NCBI GenBank assembly: GCA_030830785.1
Contig: JAURMI010000015.1
Coordinates: forward strand, 1-64,000
DNA length: 64,000 bases
Direction of reading: 5' to 3'
DNA from: Crocinitomicaceae bacterium
GTDB lineage: Bacteria > Bacteroidota > Bacteroidia > Flavobacteriales_D > Crocinitomicaceae
Shown here: piece after piece, positions 35,424-43,869 of the stretch
Position numbering within the stretch: the first letter of the stretch is position 1
How the letters are laid out: the number at the start of each line of letters is the position of its first letter
The notes under the pieces: generated by a model
Told to the model about the DNA's origin: nothing
Database searches by the model: none
The model's input: only the letters and a program-made list of their open reading frames with translations
Position numbers and translations under genes: made by a program

Positions 35424-36126
35424 TGCCTTTGTGCTATGCATCCAGGCTTTGGCTCAGACTGACTATATTCATTCAGGAAAAATCACCTTTGAGCGTAGAA
35501 CCAACCTTGAAAAAAGATTCGGTTCAGACCAACGCATGAAGCGTTTTATAAATGAAGACACCAAAATTCGCGTTGAACAATTTTATTTATTCTTCAACGA
35601 CACGGCTTCCTATTTTGCAGTAGTACCAAGCAACGAACCAGAAGAGATGGCCTGGTTAACAACGAAAAATGCATATTATCAAGATTTAAAAAATAATCAA
35701 CAACTAATGATGTTAGCAGTTTTTGGTCAAAATGTATTTGTTTCCGATAGTTTACCGAAACGAACATGGAAAATTACAGAAAGTAAACGCACAATATGCG
35801 GTTATGAATGTAGAAAGGCCATTTATCAAAAAAATGATTCTACGCGTCTGTACGCTTGGTACTCTCCTATGCTAATTCCATCAGTTGGACCAGAAGGCTT
35901 TTGTGGTTTACCAGGCACCATTCTTGGTTTAGCCACCGAAGATGGAGGCATTGTTTATTTTGCAAAAAAAATTGATCAAGTCAATTTAAAACAAGAGGAT
36001 CTAGCGCTCAATGTTGGAAAAAATAAAATATATAGCATACAAGAATTGCGTCAAAAAATTGAGAAGGAATATGGATCAACTCCATGGGGAAAGAGGCTTT
36101 TTGACGACATTTTCCGCTGGCTTTAA
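35395..36126 (+). CDS. GLPGLI family protein
   Basis: A 243-residue exported protein with signal peptide (about residues 1-21, ending CIQALAQ). The family is named after its motif, seen here as GFCGLPGTILGL at about residue 170. Another conserved stretch is ITESKRTICGYECRKAIY. GLPGLI proteins are known only from Bacteroidota, have unknown function and are usually coupled to a TonB-receptor-like gene, as here. The GTG start at 35395 lies 29 nt inside the end of the barrel gene in another frame, a strong sign of coupled expression. The protein probably acts in the periplasm. Confidence 0.9.
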   Translation: MKKIFVCGISAFVLCIQALAQTDYIHSGKITFERRTNLEKRFGSDQRMKRFINEDTKIRVEQFYLFFNDTASYFAVVPSNEPEEMAWLTTKNAYYQDLKNNQQLMMLAVFGQNVFVSDSLPKRTWKITESKRTICGYECRKAIYQKNDSTRLYAWYSPMLIPSVGPEGFCGLPGTILGLATEDGGIVYFAKKIDQVNLKQEDLALNVGKNKIYSIQELRQKIEKEYGSTPWGKRLFDDIFRWL

Positions 36127-36173
36127 TTTGCTTATAACAATTCCTATTTTTAATTTAGGAAAATAATATAATC

Positions 36174-37037
36174 ATGAAAGGAATCATATTGGCAGGAGGA
36201 TCAGGAACTAGACTGCATCCATTGACATTGGCTTTCTCTAAGCAACTTATGCCTGTTTACGACAAACCTATGATATACTACCCCCTTTCAATACTAATGA
36301 GTGCGGGGATTAAAGAAATTTTAATCATTTCTACCCCACAAGACCTTCCCAATATCGAAAAACTGCTCGGCGATGGCACTCAGCTAGGTTGTCAATTTCA
36401 ATATGCCGTTCAAGAGGTAGCAAATGGTTTGGCGCAAGCCTTTGTGATTGGAGAAGATTTTATAGGTAAAGATAAAGTTGCCTTAATTTTAGGTGATAAT
36501 ATCTTTTATGGGGTTGGTATGGATGCCTTGTTAAAAGAAAATAATGACCCAGATGGCGGCGTAGTTTATGCCTACCACGTCAGCGACCCGGAACGCTACG
36601 GAGTAGTTGAATTCGACGCACAGAACCAAGCCATTTCAATCGAAGAAAAACCCAAAGTACCCAAATCCAATTATGCGGTTCCAGGGCTCTATTTTTATGA
36701 CAATACCGTAATTGAAATTGCTAAAAATCTCAAGCCATCTCAACGTGGGGAATATGAAATTACAGATATCAATGCCGCTTATTTAAAAAAAGGTAAACTT
36801 AAAGTTGCCATCTTAGATCGAGGAACGGCTTGGTTAGATACAGGAACTTTCAATTCTTTAATGCAAGCAGGGCAATTTGTCCAAGTAATTGAGCAACGAC
36901 AGGGATTAAAAATTGGTTGCATTGAAGAAATTGCTTTTCGAAACGGTTTTATAGATGCAACCCAACTCAAACATTTGGCCTCAGGACTTGTAAAAAGCGG
37001 TTATGGATCTTATCTACTCCAATTGCTTAAAAATTAA
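36174..37037 (+). CDS. rfbA: Glucose-1-phosphate thymidylyltransferase
   Basis: Makes dTDP-glucose, the first step towards dTDP-rhamnose and related sugars for surface polysaccharides. The 287-residue protein has the nucleotidyltransferase signature [14 protein letters not shown], the uridylyl/thymidylyl lysine in [25 protein letters not shown], the sugar-binding [10 protein letters not shown], and [11 protein letters not shown]. These are diagnostic of RmlA. No other rml genes are adjacent. Its stop overlaps the next start codon by 1 nt (TAATG). Confidence 0.95.
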   Translation: MKGIILAGGSGTRLHPLTLAFSKQLMPVYDKPMIYYPLSILMSAGIKEILIISTPQDLPNIEKLLGDGTQLGCQFQYAVQEVANGLAQAFVIGEDFIGKDKVALILGDNIFYGVGMDALLKENNDPDGGVVYAYHVSDPERYGVVEFDAQNQAISIEEKPKVPKSNYAVPGLYFYDNTVIEIAKNLKPSQRGEYEITDINAAYLKKGKLKVAILDRGTAWLDTGTFNSLMQAGQFVQVIEQRQGLKIGCIEEIAFRNGFIDATQLKHLASGLVKSGYGSYLLQLLKN

Positions 37038-38002
37038 TGAATCATTTCAACCAATACAATAGTATTTTACAAACAGCCCTAAACCAGGTTGGTTTTCCTG
37101 AGCAACCCCACAATTTGTATGACCCATTGCGATATTTCATGCAACTTGGGGGCAAACGCATGCGGCCTATTTTAAGTTTAATGGCTTGTAAATTATTTGA
37201 TAAAGACTTTGAAAAAGCTTTAAATGTTGCGTTGTGTGTAGAGTATTTTCACAATTTTTCTTTGATCCATGATGATATTATGGATGCGGCACCTTTGCGC
37301 AGAGGTCAAACAACGGTTCATAAGAAATGGAATGAAAATATTGCCATTCTTTCAGGTGATGTAATGTTAGTCAAGGCATATGACTTTTTAGCAAATTATC
37401 CACCTCAAATCTTTCAAGAGCTATTTTTATTGTTTAATAAGACAGCAAAAGAAGTTTGCGAAGGGCAACAAATGGACATGGATTTTGAATCTAGAAATGA
37501 TGTGAATGAAACCGAGTATTTGGAAATGATTCGCTTGAAGACTTCTGTTCTTTTGGGTTGCGCGTTACAAATGGGCGCAATTGTCGGAGGAGCTGATAAA
37601 GAAAATGCGACGCTTCTTTATAATTTTGGTGAGAATTTAGGTATGGCCTTCCAAATACAAGATGACCTGCTAGACTTATTTGGCGATCAGACACTTGTAG
37701 GTAAACAAGTAGGTGGTGACGTTTTGGCCAACAAAAAAACCCTACTTTCCTTGAGTGCAATGCATTTGGCTAATAATGATCAACGGAATACACTTCGCTC
37801 TTTAGCCAAAATAGAAGACCCTCAGCTTAAAATAGAAAAAGCCAAGCGTATATATAGAGATTTAGGAGCACTGTCCTATTGCCAACAGAAAATGAATCAG
37901 TACCAACAAAAAGCGCTTTCAGCCCTCGAAAAAATGAGTTGTGGTGCATCTAAAAGTGATTTAATAGCACTCGCAGAACATTTATCTACACGGGCAAATT
38001 GA
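37037..38002 (+). CDS. Polyprenyl synthetase (prenyl diphosphate synthase)
   Basis: A 321-residue trans-prenyltransferase that extends allylic diphosphates with isopentenyl diphosphate. It has the GGKRMRPIL start, first aspartate-rich motif HDDIMDAAPLRRG (DDxxD), and second motif QDDLLDLFGD, with the lysine of GGDVLANKKTLL. Two residues before the first motif are the aromatic FSLIHDD, consistent with medium-chain products such as geranylgeranyl or longer, but chain length cannot be deduced reliably. It is coupled to rfbA. Bacteroidota usually carry such an enzyme for menaquinone or isoprenoid lipid precursors. Confidence 0.9.
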   Translation: MNHFNQYNSILQTALNQVGFPEQPHNLYDPLRYFMQLGGKRMRPILSLMACKLFDKDFEKALNVALCVEYFHNFSLIHDDIMDAAPLRRGQTTVHKKWNENIAILSGDVMLVKAYDFLANYPPQIFQELFLLFNKTAKEVCEGQQMDMDFESRNDVNETEYLEMIRLKTSVLLGCALQMGAIVGGADKENATLLYNFGENLGMAFQIQDDLLDLFGDQTLVGKQVGGDVLANKKTLLSLSAMHLANNDQRNTLRSLAKIEDPQLKIEKAKRIYRDLGALSYCQQKMNQYQQKALSALEKMSCGASKSDLIALAEHLSTRAN

Positions 38003-38027
38003 GGCAGACTTTTATCATTTTTTTTCT

Positions 38028-38035
38028 TATATTTG
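38028..38035 (+). promoter_or_regulatory. -7 box of the large type IX cargo gene
   Basis: TATATTTG matches TAnnTTTG and lies 24 nt upstream of the ATG at 38060. The stretch before the start is A-rich, which favours translation initiation in this phylum. Confidence 0.5.
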
Positions 38036-38059
38036 TTAGAACAATCTAAAATTTAAACA

Positions 38060-39871
38060 ATGAAAAAAATTTACGTATCCTTTCTTGCCATTATTGCGGC
38101 AGGAACTTTTCATGCGCAGGTGAAAAGCTCAAATGTGGCACGTCTAGATAAAAGAGCTTCATTTGAAGTTGCTTCTAGTATTGCGCCAAAACCATCTGCC
38201 GTTGCAAAAGCAACCACAATCTGGTCTGACGATTTTTCTAGTGGTGCCAACTGGACCATTGCAAGCACAGGTTCTAACTCTGAACAATGGCATATCATCA
38301 CTGACCCAAATGCAATTCCTGTAGGTGCATTAAGTCCATTTATGTCTCCAACTGCTTCCAACGGATTCTTGTTTGTGAATTCTGATGCAAACAATACCAT
38401 GGATATGGATGGCACGCCTATTATCACTACTGCAACGAATATCGGCACAATTGATTGTTCAGCATATAGTGTAGTTAAATTGAAATACAACAACAACTTC
38501 CGTTGGTGGCATGATACACGCGGTGTTCGTGTTTCTGGTGACGATGGAGCCACTTGGACTGAATTTTTACTTTCTGACGAAGTTGATTACTTTACGCCAA
38601 ATCAAAATTCTGGTAATCCTGAAGTAACCATTATAGATATTTCATCCATAGCTGGTGGTTCTTCTCAAGTTAAGGTTCAATTCTACTACAACGACAACGA
38701 CTATTGGGGTTGGTATTGGGCAGTAGATGACGTTGAATTGTACGTTCCTGAAGCAAACGATCTTCAATTGAATAGTATTTATTGGGGTTCTACAGGTTAT
38801 TGGGCTGAGCGCTTGGCTTACTACCAAGTTCCTGCTTCACAAGTCACAGAAATTGAATTTGCTGGTTTGGTTGAAAATATTGGTGCTCTAGACCAATCAG
38901 ATGCTGTATTTACAGCTACTGCAGGTTCATACACAGGTACTTCAGCGGCTACACCAGTTGTGGTTGGATCTGTAGATACTTTATCATGTACTGCTAATTT
39001 TACTCCTGGTACTACCACTGCAACACTTTCAGTTTCTGGATCAGTAGACATGGGTACTGTTGACGGCGATCCAACAAATAACACCCTTTCTAACTATGCA
39101 TCAATTGATGTTAATCCATATGTGTACTCTAGAGATAATGGTACAGCGACCAATGGTTCTTTCAATGGTGGAATGGGCTTCGAAGTTGGAAATATCTTTG
39201 ATATTTTTGCTAATACCTCTATCGGTGGTGGATCAGTTTACATTCATAGCGCAGCAGAAGCTGGTGCAGAAATCTATTTAAAGTTGTATTCTATCGATGC
39301 AACAACTGGAGACTTCCTCTATGTTGATGAATCAGGCCCATATGTGCTTCAAGCTTCTGATATTGATGCTGAAGTTACGCTTTCATTCTTAGGAGGTAGC
39401 TACCCATTAAATGCAGGTGAATCATATTTAATTATGGCAGGTTCAAATGGAGATGGTGGCGCAACTAACGACCTAGTAGTTGGTACTGCAGGCCCTTCAC
39501 CAGCACAGACATGTTTTTACTATGACATGACTGATTTAACTTGGTATTATACCACATCTCAGCCAATGGTTCGCATGAATTTTGATCCTGCACTTTCAGT
39601 TAATTCAGCGCAAAACAATTTTGGTTTTGACGTTGCACCAAATCCTGCAGCAGATCAAACAAGTGTTACTTTCACCGTTAAAAATACTTCTGATGCAAGT
39701 ATTCGCGTAATTGACATGGCTGGTAAAGTAGTTGCATTGCAATCACTTACTGGTGTGAACGGAACGCAAGTGGTTCAAATTAATACAAGTGAACTAAATA
39801 GCGGAATGTATACGGTTAATGTTACGGCAAACGGAACTTCTGTTAGCAAGAAATTAGCAGTACGCAAATAA
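38060..39871 (+). CDS. Large secreted protein with type IX sorting domain
   Basis: A 603-residue secreted protein. It has a signal peptide (about residues 1-19, ending GTFHAQ). The first 230 residues look like a jelly-roll (choice-of-anchor) domain: WSDDFSSGANWT, WWHDTRGVRVSGDDGATWTEFLL, VQFYYNDNDYWGWYWAVDDVEL. A CARDB-like Ig domain follows (about 235-350), then a further beta region. The C-terminal sorting domain starts at about residue 525 (VAPNPAADQT...) and ends KKLAVRK, of the type A signature. Codon use is noticeably richer in GGT, GCT and TCT than neighbours, hinting at high expression. Function: probably a surface adhesin or enzyme-carrier. It is monocistronic, with a terminator after it. 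Confidence 0.82.
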   Translation: MKKIYVSFLAIIAAGTFHAQVKSSNVARLDKRASFEVASSIAPKPSAVAKATTIWSDDFSSGANWTIASTGSNSEQWHIITDPNAIPVGALSPFMSPTASNGFLFVNSDANNTMDMDGTPIITTATNIGTIDCSAYSVVKLKYNNNFRWWHDTRGVRVSGDDGATWTEFLLSDEVDYFTPNQNSGNPEVTIIDISSIAGGSSQVKVQFYYNDNDYWGWYWAVDDVELYVPEANDLQLNSIYWGSTGYWAERLAYYQVPASQVTEIEFAGLVENIGALDQSDAVFTATAGSYTGTSAATPVVVGSVDTLSCTANFTPGTTTATLSVSGSVDMGTVDGDPTNNTLSNYASIDVNPYVYSRDNGTATNGSFNGGMGFEVGNIFDIFANTSIGGGSVYIHSAAEAGAEIYLKLYSIDATTGDFLYVDESGPYVLQASDIDAEVTLSFLGGSYPLNAGESYLIMAGSNGDGGATNDLVVGTAGPSPAQTCFYYDMTDLTWYYTTSQPMVRMNFDPALSVNSAQNNFGFDVAPNPAADQTSVTFTVKNTSDASIRVIDMAGKVVALQSLTGVNGTQVVQINTSELNSGMYTVNVTANGTSVSKKLAVRK

Positions 39872-39886
39872 TATTTTTCCGATAAA

Positions 39887-39922
39887 AAAATGAAAGGGAG
39901 TCAAATTTGGCTCCCTTTTTTT
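39887..39922 (+). terminator. Terminator after the type IX cargo gene
   Basis: A 13-bp inverted repeat (AAAGGGAGTCAAA with TTTGGCTCCCTTT, one G-U pair, 39893-39918) followed by a T run. It lies between this gene and the convergent alpha/beta hydrolase gene, so it may act in both directions because an A run precedes it. Confidence 0.85.
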
Positions 39923-39946
39923 GTGATTCAATGAATTGAATATTTT

Positions 39947-40708
39947 TCAACGTAAACTAAAAGACAAAACAGCATCCAAGAAGGCTTCAGGTGCTTCGGC
40001 ATGTATCCAATGTCCTGCATTTGAAATTGAAATAAATTGAACATCCGGATAATAAGACTCTATTTGTGACAAATCACTGTCGAGAATATAATTGGAGCTT
40101 AAGCCTCTTAAGAACAAAGTATTCGTATAAGATTCTATATACGGAACGGCACTTAATATATTATCCATATTTGCCTCGAGTACAGGAAAATTCACACGCC
40201 AAGAAAGCATTCCTTTTTGTTCCCAGTATAAATTTTTTAATAAAAACTGTCTCACGCCCTCTGAATCAATAAATGTTTTAAGAATTGATTCTGCTTGGCT
40301 TCGAGCGCTCAATTTAGACAAATCAATAGCATGAATCGCAGATAAGATATGTTCATGATGCGGCGCGTAAGCCTTGACGCCCATATCCACAACGATTAAT
40401 TTTTCAATTCTTTTAGGGAATTTTTGATCAAAATGCATTGCAAGTTTCCCACCCATTGAATGTCCGAGTAAAATTGGTGAGTGAATTTTTAAGTCTTCAA
40501 AAAGATTGTGAAGATCTTCGACCATTAATTCATATGAAAATTCATCAGACCATGGCGAATGACCATGATTTCTTAAATCCACTAATGTTACTTGAAAATA
40601 TTCAGCCAATTTTTTAGCATGGCTTTGCCAATTATCAGAAAAGCCAAATAATCCATGTAATATAACAAAGGGTTTGCCTTCACCAAACTGTTTGAAGTAA
40701 AGCTTCAT
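39947..40708 (-). CDS. Alpha/beta hydrolase (YbfF-like esterase)
   Basis: A 253-residue alpha/beta-hydrolase with the HGLFGFSDNW oxyanion-region motif, the nucleophile elbow GHSMGG (Ser84) and the catalytic histidine in NAGHWIHAEAPEAF (His233). The best guess is a YbfF-type acyl-CoA or carboxylesterase, given the short length and the LVDLRNHGHS segment. The substrate is unknown. It starts 4 nt inside the end of the HMA lipoprotein gene on the same strand, so the two are co-transcribed. Confidence 0.88.
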   Translation of the reverse strand: MKLYFKQFGEGKPFVILHGLFGFSDNWQSHAKKLAEYFQVTLVDLRNHGHSPWSDEFSYELMVEDLHNLFEDLKIHSPILLGHSMGGKLAMHFDQKFPKRIEKLIVVDMGVKAYAPHHEHILSAIHAIDLSKLSARSQAESILKTFIDSEGVRQFLLKNLYWEQKGMLSWRVNFPVLEANMDNILSAVPYIESYTNTLFLRGLSSNYILDSDLSQIESYYPDVQFISISNAGHWIHAEAPEAFLDAVLSFSLR

Positions 40709-41082
40709 TGAATAGACTGAGCAGAGCCTATTGCTCTTGCTTCAAATTGATGGTCATTTATTTCTTGAAGCAAACTCAACATTTGCTTTGGTGCTATTTT
40801 TTTACGGTCATATTTGACAATGATTGTTTGCTCCATTAAGGTGTCTATGTAATTTATACTGACACTTTCAACAGCACACGTTTGCTTAAGCGATTTACGA
40901 ATCAAACTACCGCAACCCATCAGGCAAACCATTCCTTTTACACCGATCTTTATGCTTGTATTGGCCTGTGTAGGCGCACATACACTTTGAGCCCCAGATT
41001 TATTTTTGGCTGTTGGAGCTTTAGTATTACATGCTACTAATGTGCTGAGCAAAATGAACAAAAAACTATTTAAAAATTTCAT
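40705..41082 (-). CDS. Lipoprotein with heavy-metal-associated (HMA) domain
   Basis: A 125-residue lipoprotein. The signal FLFILLSTLVAC places the lipidated cysteine at about residue 18. A linker follows, then an HMA fold (about 44-115) with GMVCLMGCGSLIRKSL: the motif is CxxxC rather than the usual CxxC of copper chaperones such as CopZ. Family members bind copper, or mercury in MerP. An extracytoplasmic, lipid-anchored HMA domain is unusual compared with CopZ; it may sense or deliver copper in the periplasm (inference). A TAATTTTG box ends 4 nt before the ATG, so the transcript is probably leaderless. Confidence 0.78.
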   Translation of the reverse strand: MKFLNSFLFILLSTLVACNTKAPTAKNKSGAQSVCAPTQANTSIKIGVKGMVCLMGCGSLIRKSLKQTCAVESVSINYIDTLMEQTIIVKYDRKKIAPKQMLSLLQEINDHQFEARAIGSAQSIQ

Positions 41083-41086
41083 GACA

Positions 41087-41094
41087 CAAAATTA
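41087..41094 (-). promoter_or_regulatory. -7 box of the HMA lipoprotein (leaderless candidate)
   Basis: Minus-strand TAATTTTG followed by TGTC and the ATG at 41082. The 4-nt spacing is the same as for ruvX and pafA. Confidence 0.5.
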
Positions 41095-41103
41095 AGGATG
41101 TTG

Positions 41104-41134
41104 TTGTAAGTATAATCTACTTTGTTTAGATTTG
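41104..41134 (+). promoter_or_regulatory. Promoter of the first tandem lipoprotein
   Basis: TTG (41104-41106), 20 nt, TAGATTTG (41127-41134) is a full match to TTG-N17-23-TAnnTTTG. The start codon is at 41152. The promoter lies close to the divergent -7 box of the HMA lipoprotein. Confidence 0.6.
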
Positions 41135-41151
41135 TTTAAACTTGAAACATT

Positions 41152-41586
41152 ATGAAAAAACTATTTTTTATCGGTCTAGCTACTTTTGCATTAACAACAG
41201 CATCTCTGACCTCTTGCAGTAAATATGAAGAAGGACCCAATTTAGCCCTTTCCTCTAAAACATCACGGCTTACTGGTTCTTGGTTACTTACGGCTCAAAC
41301 TACCAATGGTGCAGCCGATCAACTTACTGGTTTAACCCAAACCATGAACATAGCCAAAGATGGTACTTATTCCGTTTCAATTAACTATAGTTATATGGGC
41401 TTTACCTATACCAATGATTTATCTGGTACTTGGGCCTTTTCTGATGATAAAACTCAACTTATTACTACAATTGATGGTCAAACTGGTACAGAGACCAATA
41501 CAATTGTAAGATTGGCCTCAAAAGAGCTCAAAATTAAATCTGTAAATGGAACTGAGACTGTAATTCAAACTTTTACGGCTCAATAA
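41152..41586 (+). CDS. Small lipocalin-like lipoprotein (first tandem paralog)
   Basis: A 144-residue lipoprotein, signal ending SLTSC with cysteine at about residue 22. The mature part begins SKYEEGPNLALSSKTSRLTGSW. This prefix and the following strands (WLLTAQTTNGAADQL, GTYSVSINY, GTWAFSDDKTQL) are typical of small lipocalin-like lipoproteins of Bacteroidota. The next gene at 41673 is a paralog with the same opening motif CSKYxEGP. Both probably occupy the outer membrane or periplasm; the ligand is unknown. A strong terminator follows. Confidence 0.78.
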   Translation: MKKLFFIGLATFALTTASLTSCSKYEEGPNLALSSKTSRLTGSWLLTAQTTNGAADQLTGLTQTMNIAKDGTYSVSINYSYMGFTYTNDLSGTWAFSDDKTQLITTIDGQTGTETNTIVRLASKELKIKSVNGTETVIQTFTAQ

Positions 41587-41606
41587 AAAATCTTTCCCTT
41601 AGTTTT

Positions 41607-41634
41607 AAAGCCGCATTTTAATGCGGCTTTTTTA
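41607..41634 (+). terminator. Terminator between the tandem lipoproteins
   Basis: AAAGCCGCAT, loop TTTA, ATGCGGCTTT, then a T run. A 10-bp perfect stem, strong intrinsic terminator. The next promoter box begins 16 nt further on. Confidence 0.88.
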
Positions 41635-41649
41635 TTAGTCAAAAAGTAG

Positions 41650-41657
41650 TACATTTG
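41650..41657 (+). promoter_or_regulatory. -7 box of the second tandem lipoprotein
   Basis: TACATTTG matches TAnnTTTG; it is 15 nt upstream of the ATG at 41673. It also shows that the in-frame TTG at 41655, which lies inside the box, is not the start. Confidence 0.45.
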
Positions 41658-41672
41658 AAAAAAAAGAAATTA

Positions 41673-42107
41673 ATGAAGACTGTTATCTATTCTCTTGCCC
41701 TATTCACAATAGTTTTAACAGGGTGCTCTAAGTACAGCGAAGGCCCAGCCTTTTCAATCCAAACCAAAAAGGCTAGGCTGTGCAATGATTGGAAACTTTC
41801 AGATTACGTTTTAAATGGTAATAATATATTTGATGATGCAGTTACTACCAAATTGAGCATCGATAATGACGGCACTTATTCAATGTCAAGTTATACCAAC
41901 GAACTAGGACAAATTCAAGGGTCATACAGCCACGGCACATGGATGTTTGGAGAGGGCAACACCTCTGTCATATTCTATGCCGATACCACAACTATTAATC
42001 CAGTTCATGAATACAACATTAAAGAATTGCGTAATAAAAGAGTTGTCTTTGAAGAAGACGATTCATGGACAGGAGATAATCATCGCCTTACCTTTATCCA
42101 GCAATAA
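41673..42107 (+). CDS. Small lipocalin-like lipoprotein (second tandem paralog)
   Basis: A 144-residue lipoprotein, signal ending VLTGC with the lipidated cysteine at about residue 16. The mature N terminus SKYSEGPAFSIQTKKARLCNDW matches the preceding gene's SKYEEGPNLALSSKTSRLTGSW in spacing. Further shared features are a GTYS strand and an S-x-GTWxF strand near the middle. Beyond these the sequences have diverged strongly. The duplication is probably old. It has its own promoter and terminator, so the pair can be regulated separately. Confidence 0.76.
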   Translation: MKTVIYSLALFTIVLTGCSKYSEGPAFSIQTKKARLCNDWKLSDYVLNGNNIFDDAVTTKLSIDNDGTYSMSSYTNELGQIQGSYSHGTWMFGEGNTSVIFYADTTTINPVHEYNIKELRNKRVVFEEDDSWTGDNHRLTFIQQ

Positions 42108-42124
42108 GAAATAAAATGTTCAGT

Positions 42125-42155
42125 AAAAAAGCTATCCCCTTGGATGGCTTTTTTT
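42125..42155 (+). terminator. Terminator after the second tandem lipoprotein
   Basis: AAAAAAGCTATCC, loop CCTT, GGATGGCTTTTTTT: a stem with one G-U pair and a U tract. It lies between this gene and the convergent nbaC, and the A run on the left could let it serve nbaC too. Confidence 0.82.
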
Positions 42156-42175
42156 ATTTGATGAATTTTTAAAGC

Positions 42176-42700
42176 CTATACAAATTTTGGATCGGCTTCC
42201 ATGACATGACCGCAAGTCTTGCAAGTGCGCATTTCTTCTGAGCCATAAAATTCTTTGAATCTTGGAATAAAATCTTTTTCAATGTTTTCAAGTGCGAAAC
42301 GATAGGTATGAAGGTGCGCATTGCAATTTTCACAGAACCACATCAATCCATCTTGGAGCTCTGTTCCTTTTCTGACACGCTCTATAACCAAACCAATCGT
42401 TTGTTCGCCCCTTACAGGCGAATGGGGCGTTTTGGCAGGCAACAAAAACATTTCGCCTTCTTTCACCAAAATATCTTGTGCGCTGCCTTCATTTTGAATT
42501 CTTACTGTGATATCACCTTCAAGTTGGTAAAATAATTCTTCACTTTCGTTATAGTGGTAATCTTTTCTTGCATTCGGGCCAGCTACGACCATTACAATAA
42601 AATCACCAGCATTCACGTACAAGTTTTTATTTGCAACCGGGGGCTTTAGTAAATCGCGGTTGCTGTCGATCCATTTTTGAAGATTAAAAGGTGCCAGCAT
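42176..42700 (-). CDS. nbaC: 3-hydroxyanthranilate 3,4-dioxygenase
   Basis: Non-haem iron dioxygenase that opens the ring of 3-hydroxyanthranilate on the way to quinolinate. The 174-residue cupin has the iron ligands in YHYNESEELFYQLEG (His, Glu) and TPHSP (His), and a C-terminal rubredoxin-like site CENCN...CKTCGH. The rubredoxin-like iron site is shared with bacterial HAAO enzymes. The ATG at 42700 is preferred over the TTG at 42709. It lies 10 nt downstream of the acyl-CoA dehydrogenase gene on the same strand. kmo, the other kynurenine-pathway gene, is 27 kb away. Confidence 0.93.
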   Translation of the reverse strand: MLAPFNLQKWIDSNRDLLKPPVANKNLYVNAGDFIVMVVAGPNARKDYHYNESEELFYQLEGDITVRIQNEGSAQDILVKEGEMFLLPAKTPHSPVRGEQTIGLVIERVRKGTELQDGLMWFCENCNAHLHTYRFALENIEKDFIPRFKEFYGSEEMRTCKTCGHVMEADPKFV

Positions 42701-42710
42701 AAAAGTCAAT

Positions 42711-43853
42711 TTAAGCGTTAAGTATACCTCTCGAAATTACAATTTTTTGAACTTCTGAAGTGCCTTCATAAATTTGAGTGATTTTTGCATCACGCATCAA
42801 TCGTTCAACATGATATTCTTTAACAAAACCATATCCTCCATGAATTTGAACCGCTTCAACGGTTTGCTCCATTGCCACTTTTGAGGCATACAATTTAGCC
42901 ATGGCACCAGATTGATCATAATTTCTTCCCGCATCCTTATCCTGTGCTGCTCTATAGACGAGTAAGCGAGCCGCTTCGATTTCAGTGGCCATGTCGGCTA
43001 GTTTAAAGGATATTGCTTGATGCTTAAAAATTTCCTTGCCAAAGGCCTGTCTTTCCTTTGAATAAGCCAAAGACAATTCTAGCCCACCAGCTGCTATCCC
43101 CAATGCTTGGGCTGCTATTCCAATACGACCCCCTGCAAGTGTTTTCATAGCAAACTTAAAACCAAAACCATCATCCCCTATTCTATTGGCTTTGGGCACT
43201 TTTACATCATTAAATAATAAGGTATGGGTATCGCTTCCTCTGATACCCATTTTATCTTCTTTAGCACCGACTACAAATCCATCCATTCCGCGCTCTACAA
43301 TTAGCGCATTGATGCCTTTATGACCGAGTTCAGGGTTTGTTTGTGCAATAACTAAATAAATTGATGCTGAAGAACCATTGGTGATCCAATTTTTTGTGCC
43401 ATTAAGTAAATAATAGTCTCCCATATCTACTGCGGTGGTTCTTTGAGAAGTGGCGTCCGATCCAGCTTCAGGTTCAGAAAGGCAAAATGCACCAATTACA
43501 TCTCCTTTAGCGAGGGGCACGAGGTATTTTTGTTTTTGTTCTTCGGTTCCAAATGTTTCTAAACCCCAACAAACCAATGAATTATTTACAGACATACAAA
43601 CAGAAGCAGAAGCATCAACTTTTGAAATCTCTTCTATCGCCAAAACATAAGAAAGGGTGTCCATTCCACTTCCTCCATATTTAGGATCAACCATCATACC
43701 CATAAAACCAAGCTCGCCTAATTGTTTAATTTCTTCAGCGGGAAACTTTTGAAGGTTATCTCGTTCAATTACACCCTGTTTTAATACATTTTGCGCGAAA
43801 TCTCTGGCAGCCTCTTTTACAGCAATATGTTCTTCTGTAAGTTCAAAATTCAT
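42711..43853 (-). CDS. Short-chain acyl-CoA dehydrogenase
   Basis: A 380-residue FAD-dependent acyl-CoA dehydrogenase, which makes enoyl-CoA and passes electrons to ETF. Signatures are CLSEPEAGSDA (acyl-CoA dehydrogenase signature 1), LNGTKNWITNGSSA, and QIHGGYGFVKEYHVERLMRDAKITQIYEGTSEVQ, given only as residue 331-365; the last contains the catalytic base Glu363. The catalytic glutamate near the C terminus fits butyryl-/short-chain-type enzymes; chain length is not certain. It is divergent from anmK with overlapping -7 boxes and is followed by nbaC. Confidence 0.92.
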   Translation of the reverse strand: MNFELTEEHIAVKEAARDFAQNVLKQGVIERDNLQKFPAEEIKQLGELGFMGMMVDPKYGGSGMDTLSYVLAIEEISKVDASASVCMSVNNSLVCWGLETFGTEEQKQKYLVPLAKGDVIGAFCLSEPEAGSDATSQRTTAVDMGDYYLLNGTKNWITNGSSASIYLVIAQTNPELGHKGINALIVERGMDGFVVGAKEDKMGIRGSDTHTLLFNDVKVPKANRIGDDGFGFKFAMKTLAGGRIGIAAQALGIAAGGLELSLAYSKERQAFGKEIFKHQAISFKLADMATEIEAARLLVYRAAQDKDAGRNYDQSGAMAKLYASKVAMEQTVEAVQIHGGYGFVKEYHVERLMRDAKITQIYEGTSEVQKIVISRGILNA

Positions 43854-43869
43854 GTTGATTGATTTATTT

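Noticed and set aside
36145..36165. TCCTA...TAGGA inverted repeat upstream of rfbA
   Set aside because: Only 5 bp of pairing and no T run; not a convincing terminator or operator.
38110..38553. 147-codon open frame opposite the type IX cargo gene
   Set aside because: Shadow frame caused by codon bias; no promoter or start context.
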